Origin: Actinokineospora bangkokensis
GTDB taxonomy: Bacteria > Actinomycetota > Actinomycetes > Mycobacteriales > Pseudonocardiaceae
Length of the DNA stretch: 64,000 bases
Reading direction: 5' to 3'
Assembly (NCBI RefSeq): GCF_001940455.1
Contig: NZ_MKQR01000023.1
Coordinates: 21,036 to 85,035 of the forward strand
Shown here: positions 1 through 7,935 of the stretch, piece by piece
How positions within the stretch are numbered: position 1 is the stretch's first letter
How the letters are laid out: every line of letters begins with the position of its first letter
Notes under the pieces: generated by a model
What the model saw: only the letters and a program-made list of their open reading frames with translations
The model's database searches: none
Told to the model about the DNA's origin: nothing
Translations under genes and position numbers: made by a program

Positions 1-1
1 C

Positions 2-1225
2 GTGGTCCCCGCCCGGGGTGGTTCCAAGGGCGTGCCCGGCAAGAACCTCGCCACCGTGGGCGGGGTGCCGCTGGTGGCCAGGGCGGTGACCGCGGTGCTC
101 GACTCCGGCGTGGTCGACGAGGTCGTGGTCAGCACCGACAGCGCCGAGATCTCCGCCGCGGCCGCCGCTGCGGGGGCCACGGCGCTGCCCAGGCCCGCCG
201 AGCTGTCGGGGGACACCGCGTCGTCGGAGTCGGCTGTGCTGCACGCCCTGGACGTGCTGCGCGAGCGCGACGGCGCCGACCCGGGGGTGGTGCTGCTGGT
301 GCAGTGCACCTCGCCGTTCATCGCCCCGGAGACGGTGTCGGCGGTGGTCTCGCGGGTCCGCGAGGGGGGCGCCGACTCGGCGTTCACCGCGGTGCGGGTG
401 CACGAGTTCCTCTGGCGGGTGAGCCCGGACGGCGCAGCCGACGGGGTCAACCACGACAAGTCGGTGCGCCCGCGCAGGCAGGACCGGGAGCCGGAGTACC
501 GGGAGACCGGGGCCGTCTACGCCATGCGCACGGCCGGGCTGCGCGCCGCGGGCCACCGGTTCTTCGGCCGCACCGAGCTGGTCGAGGTGCCCGCCGCGGA
601 CGCGCTGGAGGTCGACACCCCCGACGAGCTGGCGCTGGCCAGGCGGGTGGCCGAGGGCCGCGCCGAGGTGCGGGTGCTGCCGGTGGACGCCCTGGTCACC
701 GACTTCGACGGGGTGCACACCGACGACACCGCGACGGTCACCCAGGACGGCGTCGAGTCGGTGCGGGTGAGCCGCTCCGACGGCGCGGGCGTGGCGCTGC
801 TGCGCGCGGCGGGGGTGCCGATGATGATCCTGTCCGTCGAGCTGAACCCGGTGGTGGCCGCCCGCGCCCGCAAGCTCGGCGTCGAGGTGGCGCACGGGGT
901 GGCCGACAAGGTGGTCCGGCTCCGGCAGTGGATGCGGGACCACGACCTGGACCCCGCGCGGGTGGCCTACGTGGGCAACGACCTGCGAGACCTGCCCTGC
1001 ATGGCGGCCGTCGGCTGGCCGGTGGCGGTGGCCGATGCGCGACCGGAGGTGCGCGCGGTGGCTAGGGTCGTGCTGCGGCGCGGTGGCGGCGCCGGTGCCG
1101 TCCGCGAGGTGGCCGACCTGATCCTCGCCGCGCCGGGTCCGCGCGCGCACGCCGAGCCCCCGGGCCGGGTCGTGCCCCACGACCCGCCCGCCCCGCTCGG
1201 GGCGACCCGGCACGACGACAACTGA
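2..1225 (+). CDS. neuA: CMP-sialate synthetase fused to HAD phosphatase domain (5' partial)
   Basis: Predicted N-acylneuraminate cytidylyltransferase: it activates a nonulosonic acid with CTP to the CMP-sugar in the cytoplasm. The first visible residues VPARGGSKGVPGKN are the P-loop-like motif that opens this family a few residues after the true start, so the GTG at position 2 is probably internal and the gene begins outside the window. Residues about 1-225 are the nucleotidyltransferase domain. From about residue 228 a HAD domain follows, with motif I DFDGVHTDD near 233, as in the KDO8P-phosphatase-like tail of vertebrate CMAS. The last 30 residues are a Pro/Arg-rich tail. The neuB homologue lies 41 bp downstream on the same strand. 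The family call is strong; the exact sugar is unknown. Confidence 0.85.
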   Translation: MVPARGGSKGVPGKNLATVGGVPLVARAVTAVLDSGVVDEVVVSTDSAEISAAAAAAGATALPRPAELSGDTASSESAVLHALDVLRERDGADPGVVLLVQCTSPFIAPETVSAVVSRVREGGADSAFTAVRVHEFLWRVSPDGAADGVNHDKSVRPRRQDREPEYRETGAVYAMRTAGLRAAGHRFFGRTELVEVPAADALEVDTPDELALARRVAEGRAEVRVLPVDALVTDFDGVHTDDTATVTQDGVESVRVSRSDGAGVALLRAAGVPMMILSVELNPVVAARARKLGVEVAHGVADKVVRLRQWMRDHDLDPARVAYVGNDLRDLPCMAAVGWPVAVADARPEVRAVARVVLRRGGGAGAVREVADLILAAPGPRAHAEPPGRVVPHDPPAPLGATRHDDN

Positions 1226-1266
1226 GCCCGCGCCAGCCCCTTGTGACCCAGCCCTAGGAGCCCCTG

Positions 1267-2148
1267 ATGAGCACACCCGCACCGACCGTGGCGATCGGCG
1301 ACCGGGTGGTCGGAGCAGGCCACCCCGCCTACGTCGTCGCCGAGGCGGGCATCAACCACAACGGCGACGTCGAGCTGGCGAAGCGGCTGGTGGACGTGGC
1401 CGCCGACGCGGGCGCCGACGCGGTGAAGTTCCAGAAGCGCACGCCCGAGATCGCGACCCCCGCCGCCATGCGCGACACCCGGCGGGAGACGCCGTGGGGC
1501 GAGATGAGCTACCTGGAGTACCGCTACCGGGTCGAGTTCGACGAGGCCCAGTACGGCGAGATCGCCCGGCACTGCGACAAGCGCGGCATCGCCTGGTTCG
1601 CCTCGCCCTGGGACGTGCCCAGCGTGGAGTTCCTGGAGCGGTTCGACGTGCCCACGCACAAGGTGGCCTCGGCGTCGCTGACCGACGTCCCGCTGCTGGA
1701 GGCGCTGCGGGCCACCGGCAAGCCGATCATCTGCTCCACCGGCATGTCGACGCTGGAGGAGGTGGAGCGCGCGGTCGAGGTGCTGGGCACCGAGCGGCTG
1801 GTGCTGCTGCACGCCACCTCCACCTACCCGTGCCCGCCGGAGGAGTCGAACCTGCGCACCATCGAGACGCTGCGGCAGCGCTTCCCGGGGGTGCCGGTCG
1901 GCTACTCCGGGCACGAGCGCGGCTTGCAGGTCTCGATCGCCGCGGTGGCCCTGGGCGCCTGCGTCGTCGAGCGGCACGTGACCCTGGACCGGGCGATGTG
2001 GGGCTCGGACCACGCCGCGTCGCTGGAGCCCGACGGCCTGCGCAAGCTCGTCCGGGACGTGCGGATCGTCGAGACCGCGCTGGGCGACGGGGTCAAGCGG
2101 GTCTTCCCCGGCGAGGAGGCCCCCCGCAAGCGCTTGCGCGTGGTCTGA
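1267..2148 (+). CDS. neuB: N-acetylneuraminate synthase family protein lacking SAF domain
   Basis: Sialic acid synthase family: condenses phosphoenolpyruvate with an N-acylated hexosamine to give a nonulosonic acid. The AEAGINHNGD motif near residue 26, DAVKFQKRTPE near 55, and the later VGYSGHERG and VVERHVTLDR motifs are typical of the TIM barrel. The ATG at 1267 follows an AGGAG at 1256-1260. At 293 residues it stops soon after the barrel (FPGEEAPRKRL), so the C-terminal SAF/antifreeze-like domain of typical 340-350-residue NeuB proteins is missing. It sits between the CMP-sugar synthetase and a GT29-like transferase, which suggests an activated sugar made for a surface glycan. Confidence 0.85.
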   Translation: MSTPAPTVAIGDRVVGAGHPAYVVAEAGINHNGDVELAKRLVDVAADAGADAVKFQKRTPEIATPAAMRDTRRETPWGEMSYLEYRYRVEFDEAQYGEIARHCDKRGIAWFASPWDVPSVEFLERFDVPTHKVASASLTDVPLLEALRATGKPIICSTGMSTLEEVERAVEVLGTERLVLLHATSTYPCPPEESNLRTIETLRQRFPGVPVGYSGHERGLQVSIAAVALGACVVERHVTLDRAMWGSDHAASLEPDGLRKLVRDVRIVETALGDGVKRVFPGEEAPRKRLRVV

Positions 2149-2284
2149 CCGCGCGGCGCCGGTCGTCGCGGCCGGGGGGACGAGTGCCCGTGCGCGTCCC
2201 CCCGGCCGGTAAGGTCATCCACCGCGCGCAGCGCGTGCGCGCGTGATCAGCGACGACACCAGCACCGCGAGGCACCGATTCCGC

Positions 2285-2965
2285 ATGACAGCCGTTGAGC
2301 CCGACGTGCCCACCACGTCCGAGGCGCTGCGCGCCGACCTGGCCGCCCTGCTGGCCGCCTACGCCCGGCACGACCCGCCGCGCTCGATCGCGGTCGTGGG
2401 CAACGCCCCGGTGGCCCCGGACGCCGAGCGGGCCGCCGCCGTGGACGGCTGCGACCTGGTGGTCCGGATGACCACCTTCGCCCTGGACGCCCCCGGCGGG
2501 CCGCCCGCGCTGGGCCGCCGCGCCGACGTGGTGGTGCTGCACCGCGGCGTGGTCGCCAGCCCGCACCTGTTCGCCGACTACACCTCGCGGCTGTACCTGC
2601 TGGTGGAGCCGGGCAGGCTGCACTGGGAGACCGACCGGCTGCCCGAGTGGTGGCCGCAGGACCTGGGCTTCCAGCCGGTGCCGAACCGGGAGTTCACCGT
2701 CGAGCTGAACCGGCTGCTGGGCTACGACCCCGGGGTCGCGGAGTGGGCCACCACCGGCACGCTCACCGCGTTCCTGGTCAGCGAGCTGTTCCCCGCCGCC
2801 CGCGTGCTGATGACCGGCATGTCGATCATCGACCGCCCGCAGCAGACCACCTTCGAGCACGCCTGGGGCGAGTCGGTGCGGGTCACCGCCGAGCACCGCC
2901 TCGACGCCGAGTCCGCGCTGCTGCGCTCCTGGATGTCCACCGGAAGGATCGAGGTGCTCCGATGA
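2285..2965 (+). CDS. GT29-like (sialyltransferase family) glycosyltransferase
   Basis: About 226 residues from the ATG at 2285; an in-frame GTG at 2243 would add 14. The segment SIAVVGNAP followed by VDGCDLVVRM matches the sialylmotif L layout of GT29 enzymes (VVGN, then an acidic pair and VIRMN). TTGTLTAFLVSELFP then GMS resembles motif S, and AEHRLDAE near the C-terminus resembles the HxxxE very-small motif. The likely role is transfer of the CMP-activated nonulosonic acid made by the two preceding genes; this rests on motif similarity and context. No signal peptide or membrane segment is visible, so it would act in the cytoplasm. It overlaps the next gene by four bases (ATGA). Confidence 0.62.
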   Translation: MTAVEPDVPTTSEALRADLAALLAAYARHDPPRSIAVVGNAPVAPDAERAAAVDGCDLVVRMTTFALDAPGGPPALGRRADVVVLHRGVVASPHLFADYTSRLYLLVEPGRLHWETDRLPEWWPQDLGFQPVPNREFTVELNRLLGYDPGVAEWATTGTLTAFLVSELFPAARVLMTGMSIIDRPQQTTFEHAWGESVRVTAEHRLDAESALLRSWMSTGRIEVLR

Positions 2966-3474
2966 CCAGCCCCGTCTCCGGCGCCGCAGCCCGGCTGCGC
3001 GGCGCGGCCCGCCAGGCGGGCAGGCCGGTGTGGCTCAAGGTGCGCCGCCGCATCGACGGCCTCATCGTCGAGCGGCTGGCCCCGCTCGCCGAGCGCGAGC
3101 AGCTGCACGCCGAGCAGCTGCACCTGCGCCTCGACGAGACCCAGCAGCACCTGCGCTCGCTGTCGGACGACCTGGCCGCGGGCATGCAGGACTGCGACCG
3201 CCGGTTGCGCGAGGTCGCCGCGGGCCTGGAGTGGCTCGACCACGAGCACCGCCGCATCGGCCCGCAGCTGGCCGCGGTGGAGGCCCGCCTGGCCGAGCTG
3301 GAGCGCGGGGTCGCCCGCGCCGAGCAGGCCGAGCCGGGGGCCGAGGAGCCCGCCGACCCGTCGCTGGCGGCCGTGCTCGCCGAGATCCGCGCCGAGCACG
3401 CCCGCGTCCGCGCCCGCCTGGGCACGGTCAACCGCTACGAGGAGCGCCTGGCCCGCCTGGAGGGCAGCGCCTGA
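2962..3474 (+). CDS. Coiled-coil protein of the sialic acid cluster
   Basis: A 170-residue protein starting at the ATG inside the ATGA overlap with the transferase stop, so the two are translationally coupled. After a basic amphipathic N-terminus (residues 1-35) nearly all the sequence is charged heptad-like helix rich in Glu, Arg, Leu and Ala, with no enzyme motif. It resembles the coiled-coil partners that follow glycosyltransferases in actinobacterial surface-glycan loci, where they may scaffold or measure a chain. That role is a guess. It is the last gene of the cluster and ends before a strong hairpin. Confidence 0.7.
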   Translation: MTSPVSGAAARLRGAARQAGRPVWLKVRRRIDGLIVERLAPLAEREQLHAEQLHLRLDETQQHLRSLSDDLAAGMQDCDRRLREVAAGLEWLDHEHRRIGPQLAAVEARLAELERGVARAEQAEPGAEEPADPSLAAVLAEIRAEHARVRARLGTVNRYEERLARLEGSA

Positions 3475-3498
3475 GCGGCACCCCCGCCCGCACGCACG

Positions 3499-3535
3499 AG
3501 GCCCCGGCAGCCGCATCGGCTGCCGGGGCCTCGTC
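3499..3535. terminator. Bidirectional terminator hairpin
   Basis: A perfect 16-bp stem (3499-3514 with 3520-3535) closed by a 5-nt loop lies between the convergent coiled-coil gene and the M28 peptidase gene. There is no T run, which is usual for actinobacterial terminators. Confidence 0.85.
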
Positions 3536-3547
3536 GGTGCTGGTGGG

Positions 3548-5083
3548 TCAGCTCACGACGGTGTGCGGGTCGAGGGAGGCGGTGCGGGTGACCGCCTTCT
3601 TCTGCGCCGCGGCCTTCTTGGCCTGGGCGCGGGCCGCGCGCGGCGGCACGCCGTTGACCTCCTCGGTGCTGATGGCGTACGAGGCCACCACCCAGGCGAT
3701 CGCGTCGGAGTTGCGGTCGAGCGCGACGCGGTCGATGTTGCCCAGGTTGTCGCAGGCCTGGTGGTAGCACTTGTCGTAGGCCTGGCCGGCGACACCGCCC
3801 CACAGGTCGGCCTCGGCCTGGGTCTTGAGGCCCTCGGCGCCGGTGAACAGGCCACCGGCCGGGATGCCCTGGTTGATGAACTCGCCGTAGTCCGAGCGGC
3901 CGGTGAAGTCGGTGCCGCGGGTCTGCACGCCCTGCGAACCCAGGAAGCCGGTGAACGCCGCCTCGATCTGGCCCGAGCCGTAGGGGCCCGCGCCCGCGCC
4001 GACGCCGTCGGAGTCGTCACCGTCGTAGACGAAGTAGCCCGCGTTCGGCGAGGCCACCATGTCGAAGTTCAGGTAGAGGGCGATGTCGAGCTGCTGCTCG
4101 AACGACAGCGACTGGACGAACTTCGTCGAGCCGACCAGGCCGTACTCCTCGGCGCTCCACCACGCGAAGCGCACCGCGTTGTTGACCTTCGGCGAGCCGC
4201 CGAGCTGGACGGCGGTCTCCAGCAGCGCCGCGCTGCCCGAGCCGTTGTCGTTGATGCCGGGGCCCTCGGTGACGCTGTCGAGGTGCGCGCCCGCCATGAC
4301 CACGTTGTTCTTCTTGCCGGTCTTGGTCTGGGCGATCACGTTGAAGCTCTGCCGGTCCTCGACCAGCACCCGCAGCTCCACGGTAACGACCTGGCCGGGG
4401 TTGGCGGCCAGGGCCAGCCCGTCGGCCTTGGTGATGCCGCCGGTCGGGATGTAGACGATGCTCGGGTCGCTGCCCAGGGTGCCGTTGAGCGGGCCGTCGG
4501 TGTTGTTGTAGACGACCGCGGCGACGGCGCCCGCCGCGGCGGCGTTGGCCTGCTTGACCTGGAAGGTGCAGCCGCCGCGGGAGATCAGCGCGACCTTGCC
4601 GGTGACGTCGAGGCCCGCGTAGTCCGAGGCCTCGCAGCCCGGGGTGGTGTCGGCGCCCGCGGGCACCACGGCCAGCGGGGCGGTCACCCCGCCCACCGGG
4701 GTGGACTTGCTGGTGGTCATGACCGTGATCGGCACCGCGCCCGACGGCGTGGTCAGCTTCTCGGCCAGGGTCTCGCTGTAGGCGAAGGTGAACGGCTGCC
4801 GCCAGAGGTCGTAGCCCGCGGCGGCGAGCTTGGACTCGACGTACTGCGCGGACTGCTCGTGGCCGGGGGTCGAGGCCGCGCGGGTGCCGCCGTTGCGGTC
4901 GGCGAGCCGCTGCAGGGCGATCAGGTGCCGGTTCACCCCCTCGCCGGTGACCTTCTTGACCAGGTTCTTCGCCAGCGCGGGCCCGTCGGGCAGCTGCGCC
5001 GCGGCGGGCAGCGCGGTCAGCGACAGCGTCCCCGCCGCCGCCAGGACCGCGGCCCCGGCTCGGATCGTCAAGCTCGTGGACAT
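3548..5083 (-). CDS. Secreted M28 family aminopeptidase with PA domain (copy 1)
   Basis: Zinc-dependent exported aminopeptidase of the Streptomyces griseus type, 511 residues from the ATG at 5083 (AAGGGG just upstream). A signal peptide spans about residues 1-30 (RAGAAVLAAAG to PAAAQ). A protease-associated domain lies at about 130-230. The M28 ligands are in order: GAHLDS (His about 267), GINDNGSGS (Asp about 275), WWSAEEYG (Glu pair about 310), NFDM (Asp about 340), CYHQACD (His about 440). It is the neighbour and paralogue of the gene at 5277-6821, sharing the start of the mature protein AQLPDGPALAKNL. It probably supplies amino acids from extracellular peptides. Confidence 0.93.
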   Translation of the reverse strand: MSTSLTIRAGAAVLAAAGTLSLTALPAAAQLPDGPALAKNLVKKVTGEGVNRHLIALQRLADRNGGTRAASTPGHEQSAQYVESKLAAAGYDLWRQPFTFAYSETLAEKLTTPSGAVPITVMTTSKSTPVGGVTAPLAVVPAGADTTPGCEASDYAGLDVTGKVALISRGGCTFQVKQANAAAAGAVAAVVYNNTDGPLNGTLGSDPSIVYIPTGGITKADGLALAANPGQVVTVELRVLVEDRQSFNVIAQTKTGKKNNVVMAGAHLDSVTEGPGINDNGSGSAALLETAVQLGGSPKVNNAVRFAWWSAEEYGLVGSTKFVQSLSFEQQLDIALYLNFDMVASPNAGYFVYDGDDSDGVGAGAGPYGSGQIEAAFTGFLGSQGVQTRGTDFTGRSDYGEFINQGIPAGGLFTGAEGLKTQAEADLWGGVAGQAYDKCYHQACDNLGNIDRVALDRNSDAIAWVVASYAISTEEVNGVPPRAARAQAKKAAAQKKAVTRTASLDPHTVVS

Positions 5084-5229
5084 GCACAAACCCCTTGCTG
5101 CAGGTTGGAATCCGACCGAGGCCGACCAGGGCCCCGACGTGATCCGGTGCCTCGGCGCTGACACCCTCACCTGATCGGGAGTCGTCGGTCAAGAGCCCAC
5201 CGTTACCAGTGAAGGGCCCGCACACCGAG

Positions 5230-5261
5230 GGACCCCCGCGACCGCGCGGCCGCGGGGGTCC
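5230..5261 (-). terminator. Terminator downstream of second M28 peptidase
   Basis: An 11-bp perfect stem (5230-5240 with 5251-5261). The flanks GCACACC and GGGTGTGC can extend it. It sits just past the stop of the minus-strand gene at 5277. Confidence 0.7.
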
Positions 5262-5276
5262 TTCCGGGTGTGCTGG

Positions 5277-6821
5277 TTAGAGCGAAGCGCCCGGGACGGT
5301 CGTCGGGGCGACGGCCGCCTTGCGCGACTGCGCGTCGATGGCCGCGGCCCGCTTGGCGGCCTTGGCCTTCTTGTCCTTGGCCGTCTTCGGCGGGACGCCG
5401 TTGATGTCCTCGGTGCTGATGCCGTAGGAGGCCACGACCCACGCCAGCGCGTCGGCGTTGCGGTCGAGCGCCACCCGGTCGACGTTGCCCAGGGTGTCGC
5501 ACGCGGAGTGGTAGCACGGGTCGTAGGCCTTGCCCGCCTGCCCGCCCCACTTCTGCGCCTGCGCGTCGGTCTTGACGCCCTCGGCGCCGGTGAACAGGCC
5601 ACCGGCGGGGATGCCCTGGGCGATGAACTCGCCGTAGTCGGAGCGCCCGTCGAACGCGGTGCCCTCGGTCTGCACGCCCTGCGAGGCCAGGAAGCCGGAG
5701 AACGCCGCCTCGATCTGCGCCGAGCCGTAGGGGCCCGCCGCGCCGGACTCGCCGTCGGAGTTGTCGCCGTCGTAGACGAAGTACGCCGCGTTCGGCGAGC
5801 CGATCATGTCGAAGTTCAGGTAGAGGGCGATGTCGAGCTGCTGCTCGAACGACAGCGACCGAACGTACTCGGTGGACCCGACCAGGCCCAGCTCCTCAGC
5901 GCCCCACCAGGCGAAGCGCACCGCGTTGCCGACCTTCGGCGACGCGCCGAGCTGCAGGGCGGTCTCCAGCAGCGCGCCGCTGCCGGTGCCGTTGTCGTTG
6001 ATGCCGGGGCCCTCGGGCACCGAGTCCAGGTGCGCGCCCGCCATGACCACGTTGTCCTTGCGCCCGGTCTTGGTCTGGGCGACCACGTTGCGGGCGGTCT
6101 TGTCGACGACGTGGAACCGCATGTCCACGGTGGCCACCTGGCCGCCCAGGGTGAACAGCAGGTCGCCGTCGGCCTTGCTGACGCCGCCGGTGGGCACCTT
6201 GCCCGGGTTGGTCAGGGTCACGCCGGTGAGCGGGCCGTCGACGTTGTTGGCGATCAGCACCGCGACCGCGCCCGCGGCGGCGGCGTTGGCCGACTTGACC
6301 TCGAAGGTGCACCCGCCGCGGCGGATCACCGCGATCTTGCCGGTGACCTGCCCGGCCGCGAAGTCCGACGCCTCGCAGCCCGGGGTGGCGTCCTGCGGGA
6401 TGGCCACCAGCGCCCCGGTCACCCCGCCGACCGGGGTCTGCGGCGACTCCTCCAGCGGGAAGGCGTCGACGACCCGCTGGCCGACCGTCGCGGAGTTGGC
6501 GTCGTTGACCTGCACGGGGTAGGTGAACTCCGGGGTCGCCACGTCGAACCCGGCGCCGCGCAGCTTGCCCGCCACGTAGTCCACGCTCTGCTCGTAGCCG
6601 GGCGTGCCCACCGCGCGGGTGCCGCCGTTGCGGTCCGCGATGCGCTGCAGGGCGATCAGCTGGCGGTTGATGCCGTTCGCGGTGACCTTCTTGGTGAGGT
6701 TCTTGGCGAGCGCGGGGCCGTCGGGCAGCTGGGCGGCGGTGGCGGGCACCGCCGCGAAGGCGACCCCGGCGCACGCGGCGAGCACCACGGCGCTCGTGCG
6801 GGCGGGTGTGAGTGACGACAT
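5277..6821 (-). CDS. Secreted M28 family aminopeptidase with PA domain (copy 2)
   Basis: 514 residues from the ATG at 6821, with AGGGAAG upstream. Signal peptide at about 1-29 ([22 protein letters not shown]). The domain order is as in copy 1: PA domain at about 130-230, then the M28 catalytic domain with GAHLDSVPEGPGINDNGTG, WWGAEELGL, NFDMIGS and CYHSACDT. It differs from copy 1 mainly in the substrate-binding and PA parts and in the Lys/Ala-rich C-terminal tail. The tandem arrangement and the shared mature N-terminus point to a local duplication. Each gene has its own ribosome-binding site, and a hairpin separates them. Confidence 0.93.
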   Translation of the reverse strand: MSSLTPARTSAVVLAACAGVAFAAVPATAAQLPDGPALAKNLTKKVTANGINRQLIALQRIADRNGGTRAVGTPGYEQSVDYVAGKLRGAGFDVATPEFTYPVQVNDANSATVGQRVVDAFPLEESPQTPVGGVTGALVAIPQDATPGCEASDFAAGQVTGKIAVIRRGGCTFEVKSANAAAAGAVAVLIANNVDGPLTGVTLTNPGKVPTGGVSKADGDLLFTLGGQVATVDMRFHVVDKTARNVVAQTKTGRKDNVVMAGAHLDSVPEGPGINDNGTGSGALLETALQLGASPKVGNAVRFAWWGAEELGLVGSTEYVRSLSFEQQLDIALYLNFDMIGSPNAAYFVYDGDNSDGESGAAGPYGSAQIEAAFSGFLASQGVQTEGTAFDGRSDYGEFIAQGIPAGGLFTGAEGVKTDAQAQKWGGQAGKAYDPCYHSACDTLGNVDRVALDRNADALAWVVASYGISTEDINGVPPKTAKDKKAKAAKRAAAIDAQSRKAAVAPTTVPGASL

Positions 6822-6953
6822 GGGCGGACTTCCCTTCGTGGGGGTTGAGCGTGCCGGGCCCCCGGACCACCGGCGGGGTGACTCTCGCCCGCGGTGCGCC
6901 GCAGGTCAAGGGGTTCGCCGTGGACTGACCTGCGGCGGACCCGCATTCCCGAC

Positions 6954-6959
6954 TAACGT
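6954..6959 (+). promoter_or_regulatory. -10 box TAACGT of a leaderless gene
   Basis: TAACGT ends 7 nt before the ATG at 6967 and no ribosome-binding site lies between, which fits a leaderless transcript. Confidence 0.55.
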
Positions 6960-6966
6960 CGGGTCC

Positions 6967-7926
6967 ATGCACGCCATCACGCAGCGCGAACCCGGCGGAC
7001 CAGAGGTGCTGGAGTGGACCGAGGTCCCCGACCCCGAGCCGGGCCCCGGCGAGGTGCTGGTCGAGGTGACCGCCACCGCGGTGAACCGGGCGGACCTGCT
7101 GCAGCGCAAGGGCTTCTACCCGCCGCCGCCGGGCACGACGGACGTCATCGGGCTGGAGTGCTCCGGCACCGTCGCCGCGCTGGGCGAGGGCGTCACCCGC
7201 TGGCGGGTCGGTGACGAGGTGTGCGCGCTGCTCGCGGGCGGCGGGTACGCGGAGAAGGTGGTCGTGCCCGCGGGCCAGGTCGCCCCGGTGCCGTCCGGAG
7301 TGGACCTGGTCACCGCCGCCGGGCTGCCGGAGGTCGCCGCGACCGTCTGGTCCAACGTGGTGGGTGTGGCCGGGCTGGTGGCGGGGGAGACGCTGCTGGT
7401 GCACGGCGGCGCCGGGGGCATCGGCACGCACGCGATCCAGGTGGGCAAGGCGCTCGGCGCGGTGGTGGCGGTGACCGCCGGTTCGGCCGAACGGCTGGAC
7501 CGGTGCCGCGAACTGGGCGCCGACATCCTGCTGAACTACAAGGAGGTCCGGTTCGAGGAGGAGGTCACCGCCGACGTCATCCTGGACAACATGGGGGCCA
7601 AGTACCTGGGCCGCAACGTCGCCGCGCTCAACCGCGGCGGCCGGGTCGTGGTGATCGGCATGCAGGGCGGGGCCACCGGTGAGCTGGACCTGGGCGTGAT
7701 GCTGTCGAAGAACGCCGCCGTGCACGCGACCGGCCTGCGCCGCCGCCCGGTGCCGGAGAAGTCGGAGATCATCGCCGACCTGGTGGACAAGCTGTGGCCG
7801 CACCTGGAGTCCGGGCGGGTCAAGCCCATCACCCACGAGGTGCTGCCGATCCAGCGCGCGGGGGACGCGCACCGGATGCTCGACGAGGGCGGGGTGTTCG
7901 GCAAGCTGGTGCTCCAGGTCCGCTGA
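6967..7926 (+). CDS. NAD(P)H-quinone oxidoreductase (PIG3/QOR family)
   Basis: 319-residue medium-chain dehydrogenase/reductase without the catalytic zinc ligands of alcohol dehydrogenases. The N-terminal GroES-like domain carries AVNRADLLQRKGFYPPPPG, the PIG3-type signature. The Rossmann domain has VHGGAGGIGTHAIQ (about 142-155). It likely reduces quinones with NADPH in the cytoplasm. It converges with the class V aminotransferase-like gene, 9 bp away. In M. tuberculosis the corresponding pair, as I recall, is Rv3777/Rv3778c, next to bpa (Rv3780). The start follows a TAACGT box, suggesting a leaderless mRNA. Confidence 0.9.
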   Translation: MHAITQREPGGPEVLEWTEVPDPEPGPGEVLVEVTATAVNRADLLQRKGFYPPPPGTTDVIGLECSGTVAALGEGVTRWRVGDEVCALLAGGGYAEKVVVPAGQVAPVPSGVDLVTAAGLPEVAATVWSNVVGVAGLVAGETLLVHGGAGGIGTHAIQVGKALGAVVAVTAGSAERLDRCRELGADILLNYKEVRFEEEVTADVILDNMGAKYLGRNVAALNRGGRVVVIGMQGGATGELDLGVMLSKNAAVHATGLRRRPVPEKSEIIADLVDKLWPHLESGRVKPITHEVLPIQRAGDAHRMLDEGGVFGKLVLQVR

Positions 7927-7935
7927 CCCGCGCGG

